Of a stretch of 64,000 nucleotides of DNA, positions 52,682 to 61,147 are shown one piece after another (positions within the stretch are counted from its first letter, which is position 1; each line of letters opens with the position of its first letter). The notes under the pieces are model-generated. The model worked only from the letters and a program-made list of their open reading frames with translations, made no database searches and was not told where the DNA came from. Made by a program: the position numbers and the translations under genes. Source of the DNA: Rhizobium nepotum 39/7 (GTDB lineage: Bacteria; Pseudomonadota; Alphaproteobacteria; Rhizobiales; Rhizobiaceae); the NCBI RefSeq assembly GCF_000949865.1, contig NZ_JWJH01000022.1, positions 1 to 64,000 on the forward strand. Direction: 5' to 3'.

Positions 52682-54046
52682 TTGGAAAAATTTACCAAGA
52701 TGGGACCCATGACAACCACGAGCGAAACTGAACGTTATCCGCGGATAGCTCTCATATCGACGCATGGCTATGTCGCCGCGCACCCGCCACTCGGCGCGGC
52801 AGACACCGGGGGACAGGTGGTTTATGTGCTTGAGCTTGCACGCAAACTCGGCCAGCTCGGTTACACTGTCGATCTCTATACCCGCCGCTTCGAAGACCAG
52901 CCGGAATTCGACGAAGTTGACGAGCGCGTCCGTGTGGTGCGCATTCCCTGCGGCGGCCGCGATTTCATTCCCAAGGAATATCTGCACCGCCACCTGATGG
53001 AATGGTGCGAAAACGCATTGCGCTTCATCAAGAAAAACGACCTCAACTACTCTTTCATCAACAGCCATTACTGGGATGCAGGCGTGGCCGGGCAGCGGCT
53101 TTCCGAAGCGCTGAAAATCCCCCATCTGCATACGCCGCATTCGCTCGGCCTCTGGAAAAAACGCCAGATGGAGACCGACTATCCGGAAAAGGCCGATACG
53201 TTCGAACTGGAGTTCAATTTCAGGGAACGCATCCAGCACGAACTCATCATCTATCGCAGCTGCGACATGGTGATTGCCACGACCCCGGTGCAGCTCGACG
53301 TTCTGATCGAGGATTATGGTCTGAAGCGCAAGCATATCCACATGATCCCGCCGGGTTACGACGACAACCGCTTCTTCCCCGTCTCGGATGCGACGCGGCA
53401 GATGATCCGGCAGCGTTTCGGCTTTGAAGGCAAGACGGTGCTGGCGCTTGGACGCCTTGCCACCAACAAGGGTTACGATCTGCTGATCGACGGATTTTCC
53501 GTGCTGGCGCAGCGGGAACCGGAAGCCAGGCTGCATCTGGCCGTCGGCGGCGAAAACATGGACGAGCAGGAAACGACCATCCTCAACCAACTGAAAGAGC
53601 GGGTCAAATCGCTCGATCTGGAAGACAAGGTGGCGTTCTCCGGCTATGTCGAGGACGAGGATTTGCCTGATATCTATCGGGCAGCCGATCTTTTCGTGCT
53701 TTCAAGCCGTTACGAACCCTTCGGCATGACCGCGATCGAGGCCATGGCCAGCGGCACGCCGACCGTCGTGACGATCCATGGCGGGCTGTTCCGCGCCGTC
53801 AGTTATGGCCGCCACGCGCTGTTTGCCGATCCCTTCGACAAGGAAGATCTCGGCATCACCATGATGAAGCCGTTCAAGCATGAGCGGCTCTACGGACGGC
53901 TTTCCCGCATGGGCGCGCATAAGGCGCGCAGCCTCTTCACCTGGACGGGTATCGCCCAGCAATTGCTGGCGCTGGTGGAAGGCAGGACGATGATGCCGGT
54001 TCTGGAAGAATCCGACTGGGCCGAACCATGGAACGACGGCGATTGA
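52682..54046 (+). CDS. mfpsA: Mannosylfructose-phosphate synthase
   Basis: 454 aa GT-B (GT4) glycosyltransferase of the sucrose-phosphate-synthase type. GAADTGGQVVYVLELARKLG at the N-terminus (acceptor side), HTPHSLGLWKKRQME, HMIPPGYDDNRFFP, LALGRLATNKGYDLLI, and the nucleotide-sugar motif EPFGMTAIEAMASGTP near the C-terminus (EX7E). It transfers mannose from GDP-mannose to fructose-6-phosphate. The sequence closely matches my memory of the Agrobacterium enzyme that makes the compatible solute mannosylfructose. Start: TTG 52682 gives the full-length form; ATG 52700 is possible. Followed by the phosphatase gene with an overlap. Confidence 0.9.
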   Translation: MEKFTKMGPMTTTSETERYPRIALISTHGYVAAHPPLGAADTGGQVVYVLELARKLGQLGYTVDLYTRRFEDQPEFDEVDERVRVVRIPCGGRDFIPKEYLHRHLMEWCENALRFIKKNDLNYSFINSHYWDAGVAGQRLSEALKIPHLHTPHSLGLWKKRQMETDYPEKADTFELEFNFRERIQHELIIYRSCDMVIATTPVQLDVLIEDYGLKRKHIHMIPPGYDDNRFFPVSDATRQMIRQRFGFEGKTVLALGRLATNKGYDLLIDGFSVLAQREPEARLHLAVGGENMDEQETTILNQLKERVKSLDLEDKVAFSGYVEDEDLPDIYRAADLFVLSSRYEPFGMTAIEAMASGTPTVVTIHGGLFRAVSYGRHALFADPFDKEDLGITMMKPFKHERLYGRLSRMGAHKARSLFTWTGIAQQLLALVEGRTMMPVLEESDWAEPWNDGD

Positions 54047-54816
54047 GACCGCTTCGCCTTTTCTCCACCGATCTCGACGGAACCGTCGTCGGCGATAATG
54101 ACGCCACGCGCCGGTTCCGCGATTTCTGGCAATCGCTGCCGGACGATCTTCGCCCGGTCCTCGTCTTCAACAGCGGCAGGCTGATCGACGATCAGCTTGC
54201 GCTCATCGAAGAGGTGCCCCTGCCCCGGCCTGACTATATCATTGGCGGCGTCGGCACCATGCTGCACGCCAGGGAGCGAAGCGAGCTGGAAAGCGCCTAT
54301 ACGCATTCGCTCGGCACGGGTTTCGACCGGCAAAAGATCGCGGATGTCATGGCCGGCCTGCCGGGCGTGACCATGCAGGCGGAACGATACCAGCACGGCC
54401 TGAAATCCAGCTGGTTCCTGCATGGCGCGGAGGAAAAGACGCTCGGCGAGATCGAAACCGCACTTGTGGCGGCGGATATCGATGCCCGGATTGTCTATTC
54501 CAGCAATCGTGACCTCGACATATTGCCGAAGGCCGCCGACAAGGGCGCGGCATTGGCATGGTTATGTGGACAACTGCGTATCGGCCTCGACGAATCAGTT
54601 GTGGCGGGCGATACTGGCAACGACCGGGCAATGTTCGAATTGAACGGCGTTCGCGGCGTGATCGTGGGTAATGCCCTGCCGGAGCTTGTCTCGCTGGCGG
54701 ATCAAGACAGCCGTTTTTTCCTCTCGAGCGCGACGGAAGCAAACGGTGTAATCGAAGGTCTCCGGCATTGGGGACTGGGACTGCATCCCGGTCAACGCAA
54801 TTCCGACACCGATTGA
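54028..54816 (+). CDS. mfppB: Mannosylfructose-phosphate phosphatase
   Basis: 262 aa HAD phosphatase of the sucrose-phosphatase type. Motif I DLDGTV (15-20), motif II in VFNSGRLIDDQL, motif III Lys in PKAADKGAALAWL, and motif IV VVAGDTGNDRAMFE. It removes the phosphate from mannosylfructose-6-phosphate to give the free solute. ATG 54028 lies inside the mfpsA 3' end; a TTG at 54043 overlapping the stop (TTGA) is an alternative that would yield a 257-aa protein. The synthase-phosphatase pair is translationally coupled. Confidence 0.88.
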   Translation: MERRRLRPLRLFSTDLDGTVVGDNDATRRFRDFWQSLPDDLRPVLVFNSGRLIDDQLALIEEVPLPRPDYIIGGVGTMLHARERSELESAYTHSLGTGFDRQKIADVMAGLPGVTMQAERYQHGLKSSWFLHGAEEKTLGEIETALVAADIDARIVYSSNRDLDILPKAADKGAALAWLCGQLRIGLDESVVAGDTGNDRAMFELNGVRGVIVGNALPELVSLADQDSRFFLSSATEANGVIEGLRHWGLGLHPGQRNSDTD

Positions 54817-55057
54817 TAGCGGTTTAGCACTCCGGACAACGTGAAAGCAGACAGATGCGGAATTGCCGCAATCGGCTGTTTGTCTGGGGAACCGCCCGGA
54901 CGAAATTCCCGTTCGCAAAACTGCCGCCTCCATTTTTGCCCCAAAGGCTTCATCAGCGTGAAGACAGTAGTGGGTTAAGGGCAATGGGGGATTGGCGCAG
55001 CATGCGGGATGTCTATATTAGCAACTATGGCTGACCAATAATAAGGACTTATTCGGA

Positions 55058-55537
55058 TTGAAGATTTTGAATCGATTGGCGACAGATGTTGGCTTGATGT
55101 TGCGCAGACCGCCGCGACAGCAATATGCAGCGCTGTGCTATCGATTTTCCAAAAAACATCCGGAACCGGAAGTCCTGTTGCTGACAAGCAGGGATACCGG
55201 ACGCTGGGTCATTCCCAAAGGCTGGCCCATGGCCAACAAGAAGGCCCATGCGGTGGCCGAACAGGAAGCCTATGAGGAAGCCGGCGTCAAAGGCAGGGTG
55301 GATAAGGCCCCCTTCGGATTTTATGAATATGAGAAAAAGCTGAACAGCGGCATCAATGTGCTGTGCAAGGTTCAGGTCCATCTGCTCGAAGTGGCGGAGT
55401 TGCAGGACAGCTTTCCGGAAAAAGAGTCCCGGCGGCTGGAATGGGTCAGCCCCGAAGAGGCGGCCGCGCGGGTTAACGAACCGGAACTGAAAGCGCTTAT
55501 GCTGGCTTTCGACAAGCGGATGGCGCTTTCGAAATAG
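55058..55537 (+). CDS. NUDIX hydrolase (DIPP-like subgroup)
   Basis: 159 aa from TTG 55058 (AAGGA 11 nt upstream); ATG 55097 is an alternative. NUDIX box 55-77: GWPMANKKAHAVAEQEAYEEA. Compared with GX5EX7REUXEEXGU, the first Glu is Lys61 and the Arg is Gln69, while Glu70, Glu73 and Glu74 remain. Surrounding PEVLLLTSRDTGRWVIPKGW is typical of the diphosphoinositol-polyphosphate-hydrolase-like group found in alphaproteobacteria. Substrate unknown. The gene is followed by the phosphate transporter after 160 bp. Confidence 0.83.
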   Translation: MKILNRLATDVGLMLRRPPRQQYAALCYRFSKKHPEPEVLLLTSRDTGRWVIPKGWPMANKKAHAVAEQEAYEEAGVKGRVDKAPFGFYEYEKKLNSGINVLCKVQVHLLEVAELQDSFPEKESRRLEWVSPEEAAARVNEPELKALMLAFDKRMALSK

Positions 55538-55697
55538 CGCGAATGCCCTGATAGTGGCAATTTGCGGTTTGTTTTTCCAACATGGCTTTTACCGTCTTTC
55601 ATTTTGGAAAGATGTGCGAGATGTAACAGTCTTTCTGTAATTGCCTTCAGCCCGCGAAATTGCCGGACGAAAAGGAATGCTGGCGAACGAGGTCTGA

Positions 55698-57203
55698 ATG
55701 GCAATAAAGCCGTCACCGAAGATGAAGTCGACGCTCGACAAGGATCTCGACAAGATCACCCGTGTCGAAGAGGCGACGCTGCACGTCACGCAGCAGCTTG
55801 CCGGGCTTGGCGCGGGGGTGATGTTCGTCGTTCTCGCCGCCATATTCGCCGGCGTTTTCGTCACCGGCACGGCGGGTGCCGCGATCATCATCGCCGCCGT
55901 CGCCATCGGCGCCTATATGGCGATCAACATCGGCGCGAACGACGTGACGAACAATGTCGGCCCCGCGGTCGGCGCCAAGGCCCTGCCGCTTGCGGCAGCG
56001 CTGATCATCGCGGCCATCTGCGAGATCGCGGGCGCGCTGATCACCGGCGGCAACGTCGTCGAGACCATTTCCAGCGGCATCATCAACATCCAGACCATTC
56101 CCGACAGGACGGCTTTTTCCTGGGCGATGTTGTCCGCTCTGCTCGCCGCCGGCCTTCTCGTCAATATCTCGACCTGGACGAAAGCGCCTATCTCCACCAC
56201 CCATACGGTGGTCGGCGGGGTCGCCGGCGCGGGAATGGCGGCCTACGGAGCAAAAGCGGTGGACTGGCTGTCGCTCGGCAGCATCGCCTTCGCCTGGGTG
56301 CTCGCACCCTTCATCAGTGCCGCCATCGCCATTGCCATTCTCGCCTTCATCAAGGAATTCATCATCTACCGCGAGGACAAGATCAGTTCTGCGCGGCGCT
56401 GGGTGCCGGTTCTCATCGGCTTGATGGCGGGCGTTTTCACCGCCTACCTCATCTGGGTCGGATTACGGCAGCTCATGCATGTGTCGCTTGGCCAGGCGAG
56501 CGCTATCGGACTGGCGACGGGCCTCGTCGCCTGGCGGCTCTGTGTGCCGATCATTCGCAAACAATCGGTGGGGCTGGAGAACCGCAACCAGTCGCTGCGA
56601 ACGCTGTTCCAGTGGCCGCTCGTTCTCGCCGCCGGGCTGATGTCCTTCGCGCATGGGGCAAATGACGTTTCCAACGCCATCGGCCCGGTGGTGGCCATCG
56701 TGCGGGCTTTGCACGACGAAGCGGTGCAGACATCCGCCCGCGCACCGCTCTGGGTGATGCTGGTCGGCGCGTTCGGGCTTTCCTGCGGTATTCTTCTTTA
56801 TGGCCCGCGCCTCATCCGCCTTGTCGGCGAACAGATCACCAAGCTCAACCCGATGCGCGCTTTCTGCGTTTCCGTGGCCACGGCGCTGACCGTTCTTGTC
56901 GCCTCGCGCTTCGGCCTGCCGGTCAGCACCACCCACACGGCCATCGGCGCGGTGTTCGGCGTCGGCTTCTTCCGCGAATGGTACACGCAGACATCGCGAC
57001 GGCGGCAGGAACTCGTTCAGGTTGGCGCCGGCGCACCCCGCCGCACCAACAGATATGTGGACAATCCTTCCGAGGTGCGCCGCCGTTATCTCGTCCGGCG
57101 CTCCCACTTCATGACGATCATTGCCGCCTGGCTGGTGACAGTCCCCGCGAGCGCGACGCTTGCGGCGCTGCTCTATTGGCTTATGTCTTTCCTCTTTCTC
57201 TGA
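55698..57203 (+). CDS. PiT-family inorganic phosphate transporter
   Basis: 501 aa inner-membrane protein with about 10-12 hydrophobic segments. Two half-repeats each carry the PHO4 signature: [20 protein letters not shown] (about 74-93) and [17 protein letters not shown], plus the paired [17 protein letters not shown] and [19 protein letters not shown]. Low-affinity phosphate or metal-phosphate uptake with protons. ATG 55698 (MAIKPSPK). A long N-terminal segment (1-45) precedes the first helix. Followed by rsmE with a 19-bp gap. Confidence 0.94.
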   Translation: MAIKPSPKMKSTLDKDLDKITRVEEATLHVTQQLAGLGAGVMFVVLAAIFAGVFVTGTAGAAIIIAAVAIGAYMAINIGANDVTNNVGPAVGAKALPLAAALIIAAICEIAGALITGGNVVETISSGIINIQTIPDRTAFSWAMLSALLAAGLLVNISTWTKAPISTTHTVVGGVAGAGMAAYGAKAVDWLSLGSIAFAWVLAPFISAAIAIAILAFIKEFIIYREDKISSARRWVPVLIGLMAGVFTAYLIWVGLRQLMHVSLGQASAIGLATGLVAWRLCVPIIRKQSVGLENRNQSLRTLFQWPLVLAAGLMSFAHGANDVSNAIGPVVAIVRALHDEAVQTSARAPLWVMLVGAFGLSCGILLYGPRLIRLVGEQITKLNPMRAFCVSVATALTVLVASRFGLPVSTTHTAIGAVFGVGFFREWYTQTSRRRQELVQVGAGAPRRTNRYVDNPSEVRRRYLVRRSHFMTIIAAWLVTVPASATLAALLYWLMSFLFL

Positions 57204-57222
57204 CGCTGAAACCGAAAATCCC

Positions 57223-57960
57223 ATGCGCGCAAATTTCCGGATGCAACGCCTGTTCGTCGAAACCCCGCTTGATGCGGGCGTGGCACAGGAGGCGACGACC
57301 GAACAATTCAATTACCTCGCCAATGTGCTGCGCATGACCGACGGCGCGGAAATCCTGCTGTTCAATGGCCGCGACGGCGAATGGAAGGCGAAACTTTCCT
57401 TCCCGAGCCGTAAGAAAATCGTCCTTATCCCTCTGGAACAGACACGACCGCAGCCGGACGCACCGGATCTGCACTACCTGTTTGCGCCGCTGAAAGTCGG
57501 GCGGATGGATTATCTGGTGCAGAAGGCTGTCGAGATGGGGGCAGGCCTGCTGCAACCGGTGATGACGCAGCATGTTCAGGGCAAGATCCACAATACCGAA
57601 AAGCTGCGCGCCAACGCCATCGAGGCTGCCGAGCAATGCGGCATTCTGTCCCTGCCTGAAGTGGCCGAGCCGGTGAAGCTGAGAGACATGCTCGAGACAT
57701 GGCCGCGCGACCGGCGCATCATCTATTGCGACGAAGGCGATGCGGGACAAAATCCGCTGCCTGTTTTGCAGTCGATCAAGGAGCGCAAAATCGCTCTGCT
57801 GGTCGGCCCGGAAGGCGGGTTTTCCGAAGAGGAAAGGGAGCTTCTGCGCAGCCTTGCCTTCATCACCCCCATTCCGCTCGGGCCTCGCATTCTCAGGGCC
57901 GATACCGCCGCGGTTGCAGCTCTTGCAGTCATTCAGGCGGCTATCGGCGACTGGAACTGA
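57223..57960 (+). CDS. rsmE: 16S rRNA (uracil1498-N3)-methyltransferase
   Basis: 245 aa SPOUT methyltransferase. N-terminal PUA-like part ([23 protein letters not shown]), then the trefoil knot with [33 protein letters not shown] and [16 protein letters not shown]. It methylates U1498 of 16S rRNA. ATG 57223; the frame is open upstream into the PiT gene but RsmE starts at this Met. It precedes gshA by 118 bp on the same strand, a rhizobial arrangement. Confidence 0.95.
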   Translation: MRANFRMQRLFVETPLDAGVAQEATTEQFNYLANVLRMTDGAEILLFNGRDGEWKAKLSFPSRKKIVLIPLEQTRPQPDAPDLHYLFAPLKVGRMDYLVQKAVEMGAGLLQPVMTQHVQGKIHNTEKLRANAIEAAEQCGILSLPEVAEPVKLRDMLETWPRDRRIIYCDEGDAGQNPLPVLQSIKERKIALLVGPEGGFSEEERELLRSLAFITPIPLGPRILRADTAAVAALAVIQAAIGDWN

Positions 57961-58078
57961 ACGGCAGCATTGCACTTCATGCATCTTTAAAAGAAATTCA
58001 TTTGCCTCCGGATACGATCCGGCTCTATCTGCCACTCATATGCCTCGCCGCAACAGAGACGACATAACAAGGTAAGCC

Positions 58079-59452
58079 ATGGCACGCGACACGACCGACC
58101 AGACCCCCCTCTCCTCCGTCACGGAGCTTACAGACTATCTGGCGGGCGGTTGCCGAGCTGAAGCCGATTTCCGCATCGGCACCGAACACGAAAAATTCGC
58201 CTTTTTCCGCAAGGACAACCAGCCGGTTCCCTATGTCGGTGAGGCCAGCATTTCCGCGCTTCTGAAGGGCATGCAGGAAAAGCTCGGCTGGGAGCCGATC
58301 ATGGATGGTGAAAACATCATCGGGCTTGGCGAACAGCACGGCATGGGGGCCATCTCCATCGAGCCGGGCGGCCAGTTCGAGCTTTCGGGTGCGCCGCTCG
58401 AAAACCTGCATCAGACCTGCAAGGAATCCAACCAGCATCTGGCGACCTTGCGCGAGGTGGCGGAGCCGATGGGCATCCGTTTTCTCGGCATTGGCGGCAG
58501 CCCGCTGTGGAGTTCCGACGAAACGCCGCGCATGCCGAAATCGCGCTACGCAATCATGACGCGCTACATGCCGAAGGTTGGGACCAAGGGTCTCGACATG
58601 ATGTACCGCACCTGCACGATCCAGGTTAATCTCGACTTCTCCTCCGAAGCGGATATGCGCCAGAAGATGCGCGTTTCCATGAAGCTGCAATCGCTGGCAA
58701 CCGCACTGTTCGCGTCTTCGCCCTTTACCGAAGGCAAGCCCAACGGTCTTCTGTCCTGGCGCGGCGACATCTGGCGCGACACCGACAACCGACGCTCCGG
58801 CGTGCTGCCTTTCACCTTCAATGATGATTTCGGCTTCAAGGATTATGTCGAATGGGCGCTTGATGTGCCGATGTATTTCATCGTGCGCGACGGAAAATAT
58901 CACGATTGCACCCATGTCACCTTCCGCCAGTTCATGAACGGCGCGCTGAAGGGCGAAATCGCCGAGTGGGAACCGACCATGGGCGACTGGACAAACCATC
59001 TCTCCACGCTCTTCCCCGATGTGCGCCTGAAGCGTTTTCTGGAAATGCGCGGCGCCGATGGCGGCCCGTGGAGGCGCATCTGCGCCCTGCCCGCCTTCTG
59101 GGTCGGCCTTCTCTATAATCAGGAAGCGCTTGACGCGGCGGACGCGCTGACGGCCAACTGGAGTTTCGACGAGGTGATCGCGCTTCGCAATACCGTACCG
59201 GCCAAGGGGCTGGCGGCGGAGATTGCCGGCAAGCCGCTGCTCGGTATCGCCCGCGAGGTGCTCGATATTTCCCGCACCGGCCTCAAAAACCGCAACCGGC
59301 TGAACGGCGACGGCCAGGATGAAACCGTGTTCCTGTCATCGCTGGACGAGGTTCTGGCCAAGAAGACCACGCTCGCCGAAGACTTGCTCGCGCTCTACAA
59401 CGGTCGCTGGGGTGGATCGGTTCTGCCGGTGTTCGATGAATATCAGTATTGA
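58079..59452 (+). CDS. gshA: Glutamate-cysteine ligase (plant type)
   Basis: 457 aa. IGTEHEKFAFFRKDN at the N-terminus, GAISIEPGGQFELSGAPLENLHQT (cut: SIEPGGQFELSGAPLENLHQ), TCTIQVNLDFSSE, LSWRGDIWRDTDNRRSG and GDWTNHLSTLFPDVRLK identify the plant-type (GCS2) family used by alphaproteobacteria. It joins Glu and Cys in the first step of glutathione synthesis; gshB is not in the window. The cysteine pair that makes plant enzymes redox-regulated is not obvious. ATG 58079. Confidence 0.96.
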   Translation: MARDTTDQTPLSSVTELTDYLAGGCRAEADFRIGTEHEKFAFFRKDNQPVPYVGEASISALLKGMQEKLGWEPIMDGENIIGLGEQHGMGAISIEPGGQFELSGAPLENLHQTCKESNQHLATLREVAEPMGIRFLGIGGSPLWSSDETPRMPKSRYAIMTRYMPKVGTKGLDMMYRTCTIQVNLDFSSEADMRQKMRVSMKLQSLATALFASSPFTEGKPNGLLSWRGDIWRDTDNRRSGVLPFTFNDDFGFKDYVEWALDVPMYFIVRDGKYHDCTHVTFRQFMNGALKGEIAEWEPTMGDWTNHLSTLFPDVRLKRFLEMRGADGGPWRRICALPAFWVGLLYNQEALDAADALTANWSFDEVIALRNTVPAKGLAAEIAGKPLLGIAREVLDISRTGLKNRNRLNGDGQDETVFLSSLDEVLAKKTTLAEDLLALYNGRWGGSVLPVFDEYQY

Positions 59453-59493
59453 CGCATTTCCAGTCAAACTGCGCGCAAGCAAAGCGATGCGAT

Positions 59494-59530
59494 AAAAAAA
59501 CCCGGTGGGGCCGAGGGGCCTGACACCGGG
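59494..59530 (-). terminator. Intrinsic terminator of the DUF1127 gene
   Basis: On the minus strand CCCGGTG ... CACCGGG (7-bp stem plus an inner GGCC/GGCC pairing) is followed by TTTTTTT. It also covers the 3' side of gshA but is T-rich only in the minus direction. Confidence 0.85.
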
Positions 59531-59632
59531 CAAAGGCAGGGTTATTGGCAAATCACCCTGCGGGGAAAACCTTATCGGTTCGAGAGCAATTCCGGCCGCT
59601 GGAGGTTCCGCCGGAATTGCACGAACAAAAGC

Positions 59633-59926
59633 CTAGAGCGTTTTGAACCGCGTAACCGAGCGCAAGCGTGCGGCACGGGTCAGGTGGGCGGTCGGATCTT
59701 CGAACAAGCCCGTATCGAGCGCGTCTCTCACATCCGATCGCGCCAGCCCGATATCGGCGAGCATGCGGTCGTCGAGCTCCGTCAACCCATTGGCGACGAT
59801 ACGATTGTAGATGCGCTGCGCGAACGTTTTCACGGCGGAAGCAACGACGACAACGATGCGACGCAGGGTGTCGCTCTGCCGGTCGGTTGCGAGTTCCAGT
59901 TCCATTTTCCGTTCTGCCGTGCGCAT
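59633..59926 (-). CDS. DUF1127 domain protein
   Basis: 97 aa from ATG 59926 with AAGGATAAG upstream. ELDDRMLADIGLARSDVRDAL is the DUF1127 core (YjiS-like), short Arg-rich alpha-helical proteins common in alphaproteobacteria. Recent work on relatives links such motifs to RNA or small-RNA turnover, but this protein's role is not shown. Divergent from the LysR gene, 202 bp apart. The frame is open upstream, but the Met at 59926 has the ribosome-binding site. Confidence 0.85.
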   Translation of the reverse strand: MRTAERKMELELATDRQSDTLRRIVVVVASAVKTFAQRIYNRIVANGLTELDDRMLADIGLARSDVRDALDTGLFEDPTAHLTRAARLRSVTRFKTL

Positions 59927-60128
59927 GATACTTATCCTTCCGTAACGGCACGATGCGGCGTCGCTCCCGACGCACCACGCGCGGGAAGCTGCCTTGGGTT
60001 GGGGGCTGACGATATGTCCGCCCCAGGTTGATATTGATTTGCTGAGTACCAAAATGTCGCAAGACTATTGATCAGTCCAACGAATGTTTCTAATGTGAGG
60101 CATCAATCATTCTGATGGATGAGCACAC

Positions 60129-61079
60129 ATGTCCGCACCTCTCGACATAGACCAGCTGCACACCTTCATCGCCATTATCGATACGGGCAGCTTCACCAAG
60201 GCCGCAGATCGCGTTTTCAAGACGCAATCCGCCGTATCCATGCAGATGCGGCGGCTTGAGGAACGGATCGGCAAACAGCTTTTCGCCAAGGACGGGCGCG
60301 GCAACCGCCTGACGGCGGAAGGCGAAAAACTGATGAATTACGCCCGCCGCATCATTCGCCTCAACAATGAGGCGATCGCGGCCTTCGACGACAACAGGCT
60401 CGAGGGTACGCTGCGGATCGGCACCCCTGATGACTATGCCGACCGCTACATGCCTGAAATCATCGGACGTTTCGCCAAGACCCATCCGAATGTCGAGCTT
60501 TATATCGTTTGCGAACCTTCGGCGAGCCTTTCGGAGAAAATGGCGCGCGGCGAACTGGATATCGCGCTCGTCACCCACAATCCCCGCGCACGCTCCTCCG
60601 ATGTCGTGCGCACCGAGCCGCTCTGCTGGGTCGCCTCCGCAAACCATCCGCTGAAGGACGATGCGCCGGTACCGCTGGCCGTCGGGCGGCGCGATTGTCA
60701 TTGGCGTCAGCTCGCCTGTTCGGCGCTCGATGCCGATGGGCGGGAGTATCAGGTGCTGTTCACGAGCTGGTCCTCCACCGTCGTCGCCGCCGCGGTGCTG
60801 GCCGGCATGGCGGTTTCGGTGCTGCCGGAATCGGCGCTGCGCACCGGCATGAAGGTTTTGACCGCCTCTGACGGTTTTCCGCCCCTGCCGCCGGTCCAGA
60901 TCGGCCTGATGAAGCGGCCCGGTCTGTCGCCCTCGCTGGTGAACGCCATCACCGACCACATCACCGCCTGCCTCGACAACATCTCCCCGATGAACGTCGC
61001 GGATGAGCTGGACAATGATGTAAAGACCTACCCGAAGATGCCGCGCCTGCGTGCCGGGAATATGCTGCCGGGCTGGTGA
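60129..61079 (+). CDS. LysR-family transcriptional regulator
   Basis: 316 aa. HTH region LHTFIAIIDTGSFTKAADRVF, AVSMQMRRLEERIGKQLF; effector domain with LRIGTPDDYADRYMPEI, five cysteines (VCEPS, EPLCWVA, RRDCHWRQLAC, TACLDN) and a long C-terminal tail (YPKMPRLRAGNML). It resembles the LrhA/LsrB-like group. The location two genes from gshA and the cysteines suggest a redox role, but I do not assign a gene name. A strong terminator follows. The gene is divergent from the DUF1127 gene. Confidence 0.88.
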   Translation: MSAPLDIDQLHTFIAIIDTGSFTKAADRVFKTQSAVSMQMRRLEERIGKQLFAKDGRGNRLTAEGEKLMNYARRIIRLNNEAIAAFDDNRLEGTLRIGTPDDYADRYMPEIIGRFAKTHPNVELYIVCEPSASLSEKMARGELDIALVTHNPRARSSDVVRTEPLCWVASANHPLKDDAPVPLAVGRRDCHWRQLACSALDADGREYQVLFTSWSSTVVAAAVLAGMAVSVLPESALRTGMKVLTASDGFPPLPPVQIGLMKRPGLSPSLVNAITDHITACLDNISPMNVADELDNDVKTYPKMPRLRAGNMLPGW

Positions 61080-61099
61080 GCGGATAGCCCGAATGCGAT

Positions 61100-61124
61100 G
61101 GCCGGGACAAATCCCGGCCTTTCT
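61100..61124 (+). terminator. Intrinsic terminator after the LysR gene
   Basis: GGCCGGGA-CAAA-TCCCGGCC, 8-bp perfect stem, tetraloop, followed by TTTCT. It lies between convergent genes and ends 21 bp after the LysR stop. Confidence 0.9.
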
Positions 61125-61147
61125 ATTGCGTGTTCGCGAGTTCCCGC

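Noticed and set aside
60129-61079. Naming this LysR gene lsrB
   Set aside because: LsrB-type proteins regulate gshA in a related genus and gshA is near, but I recall lsrB at a different locus beside small RNAs, so the name is withheld.
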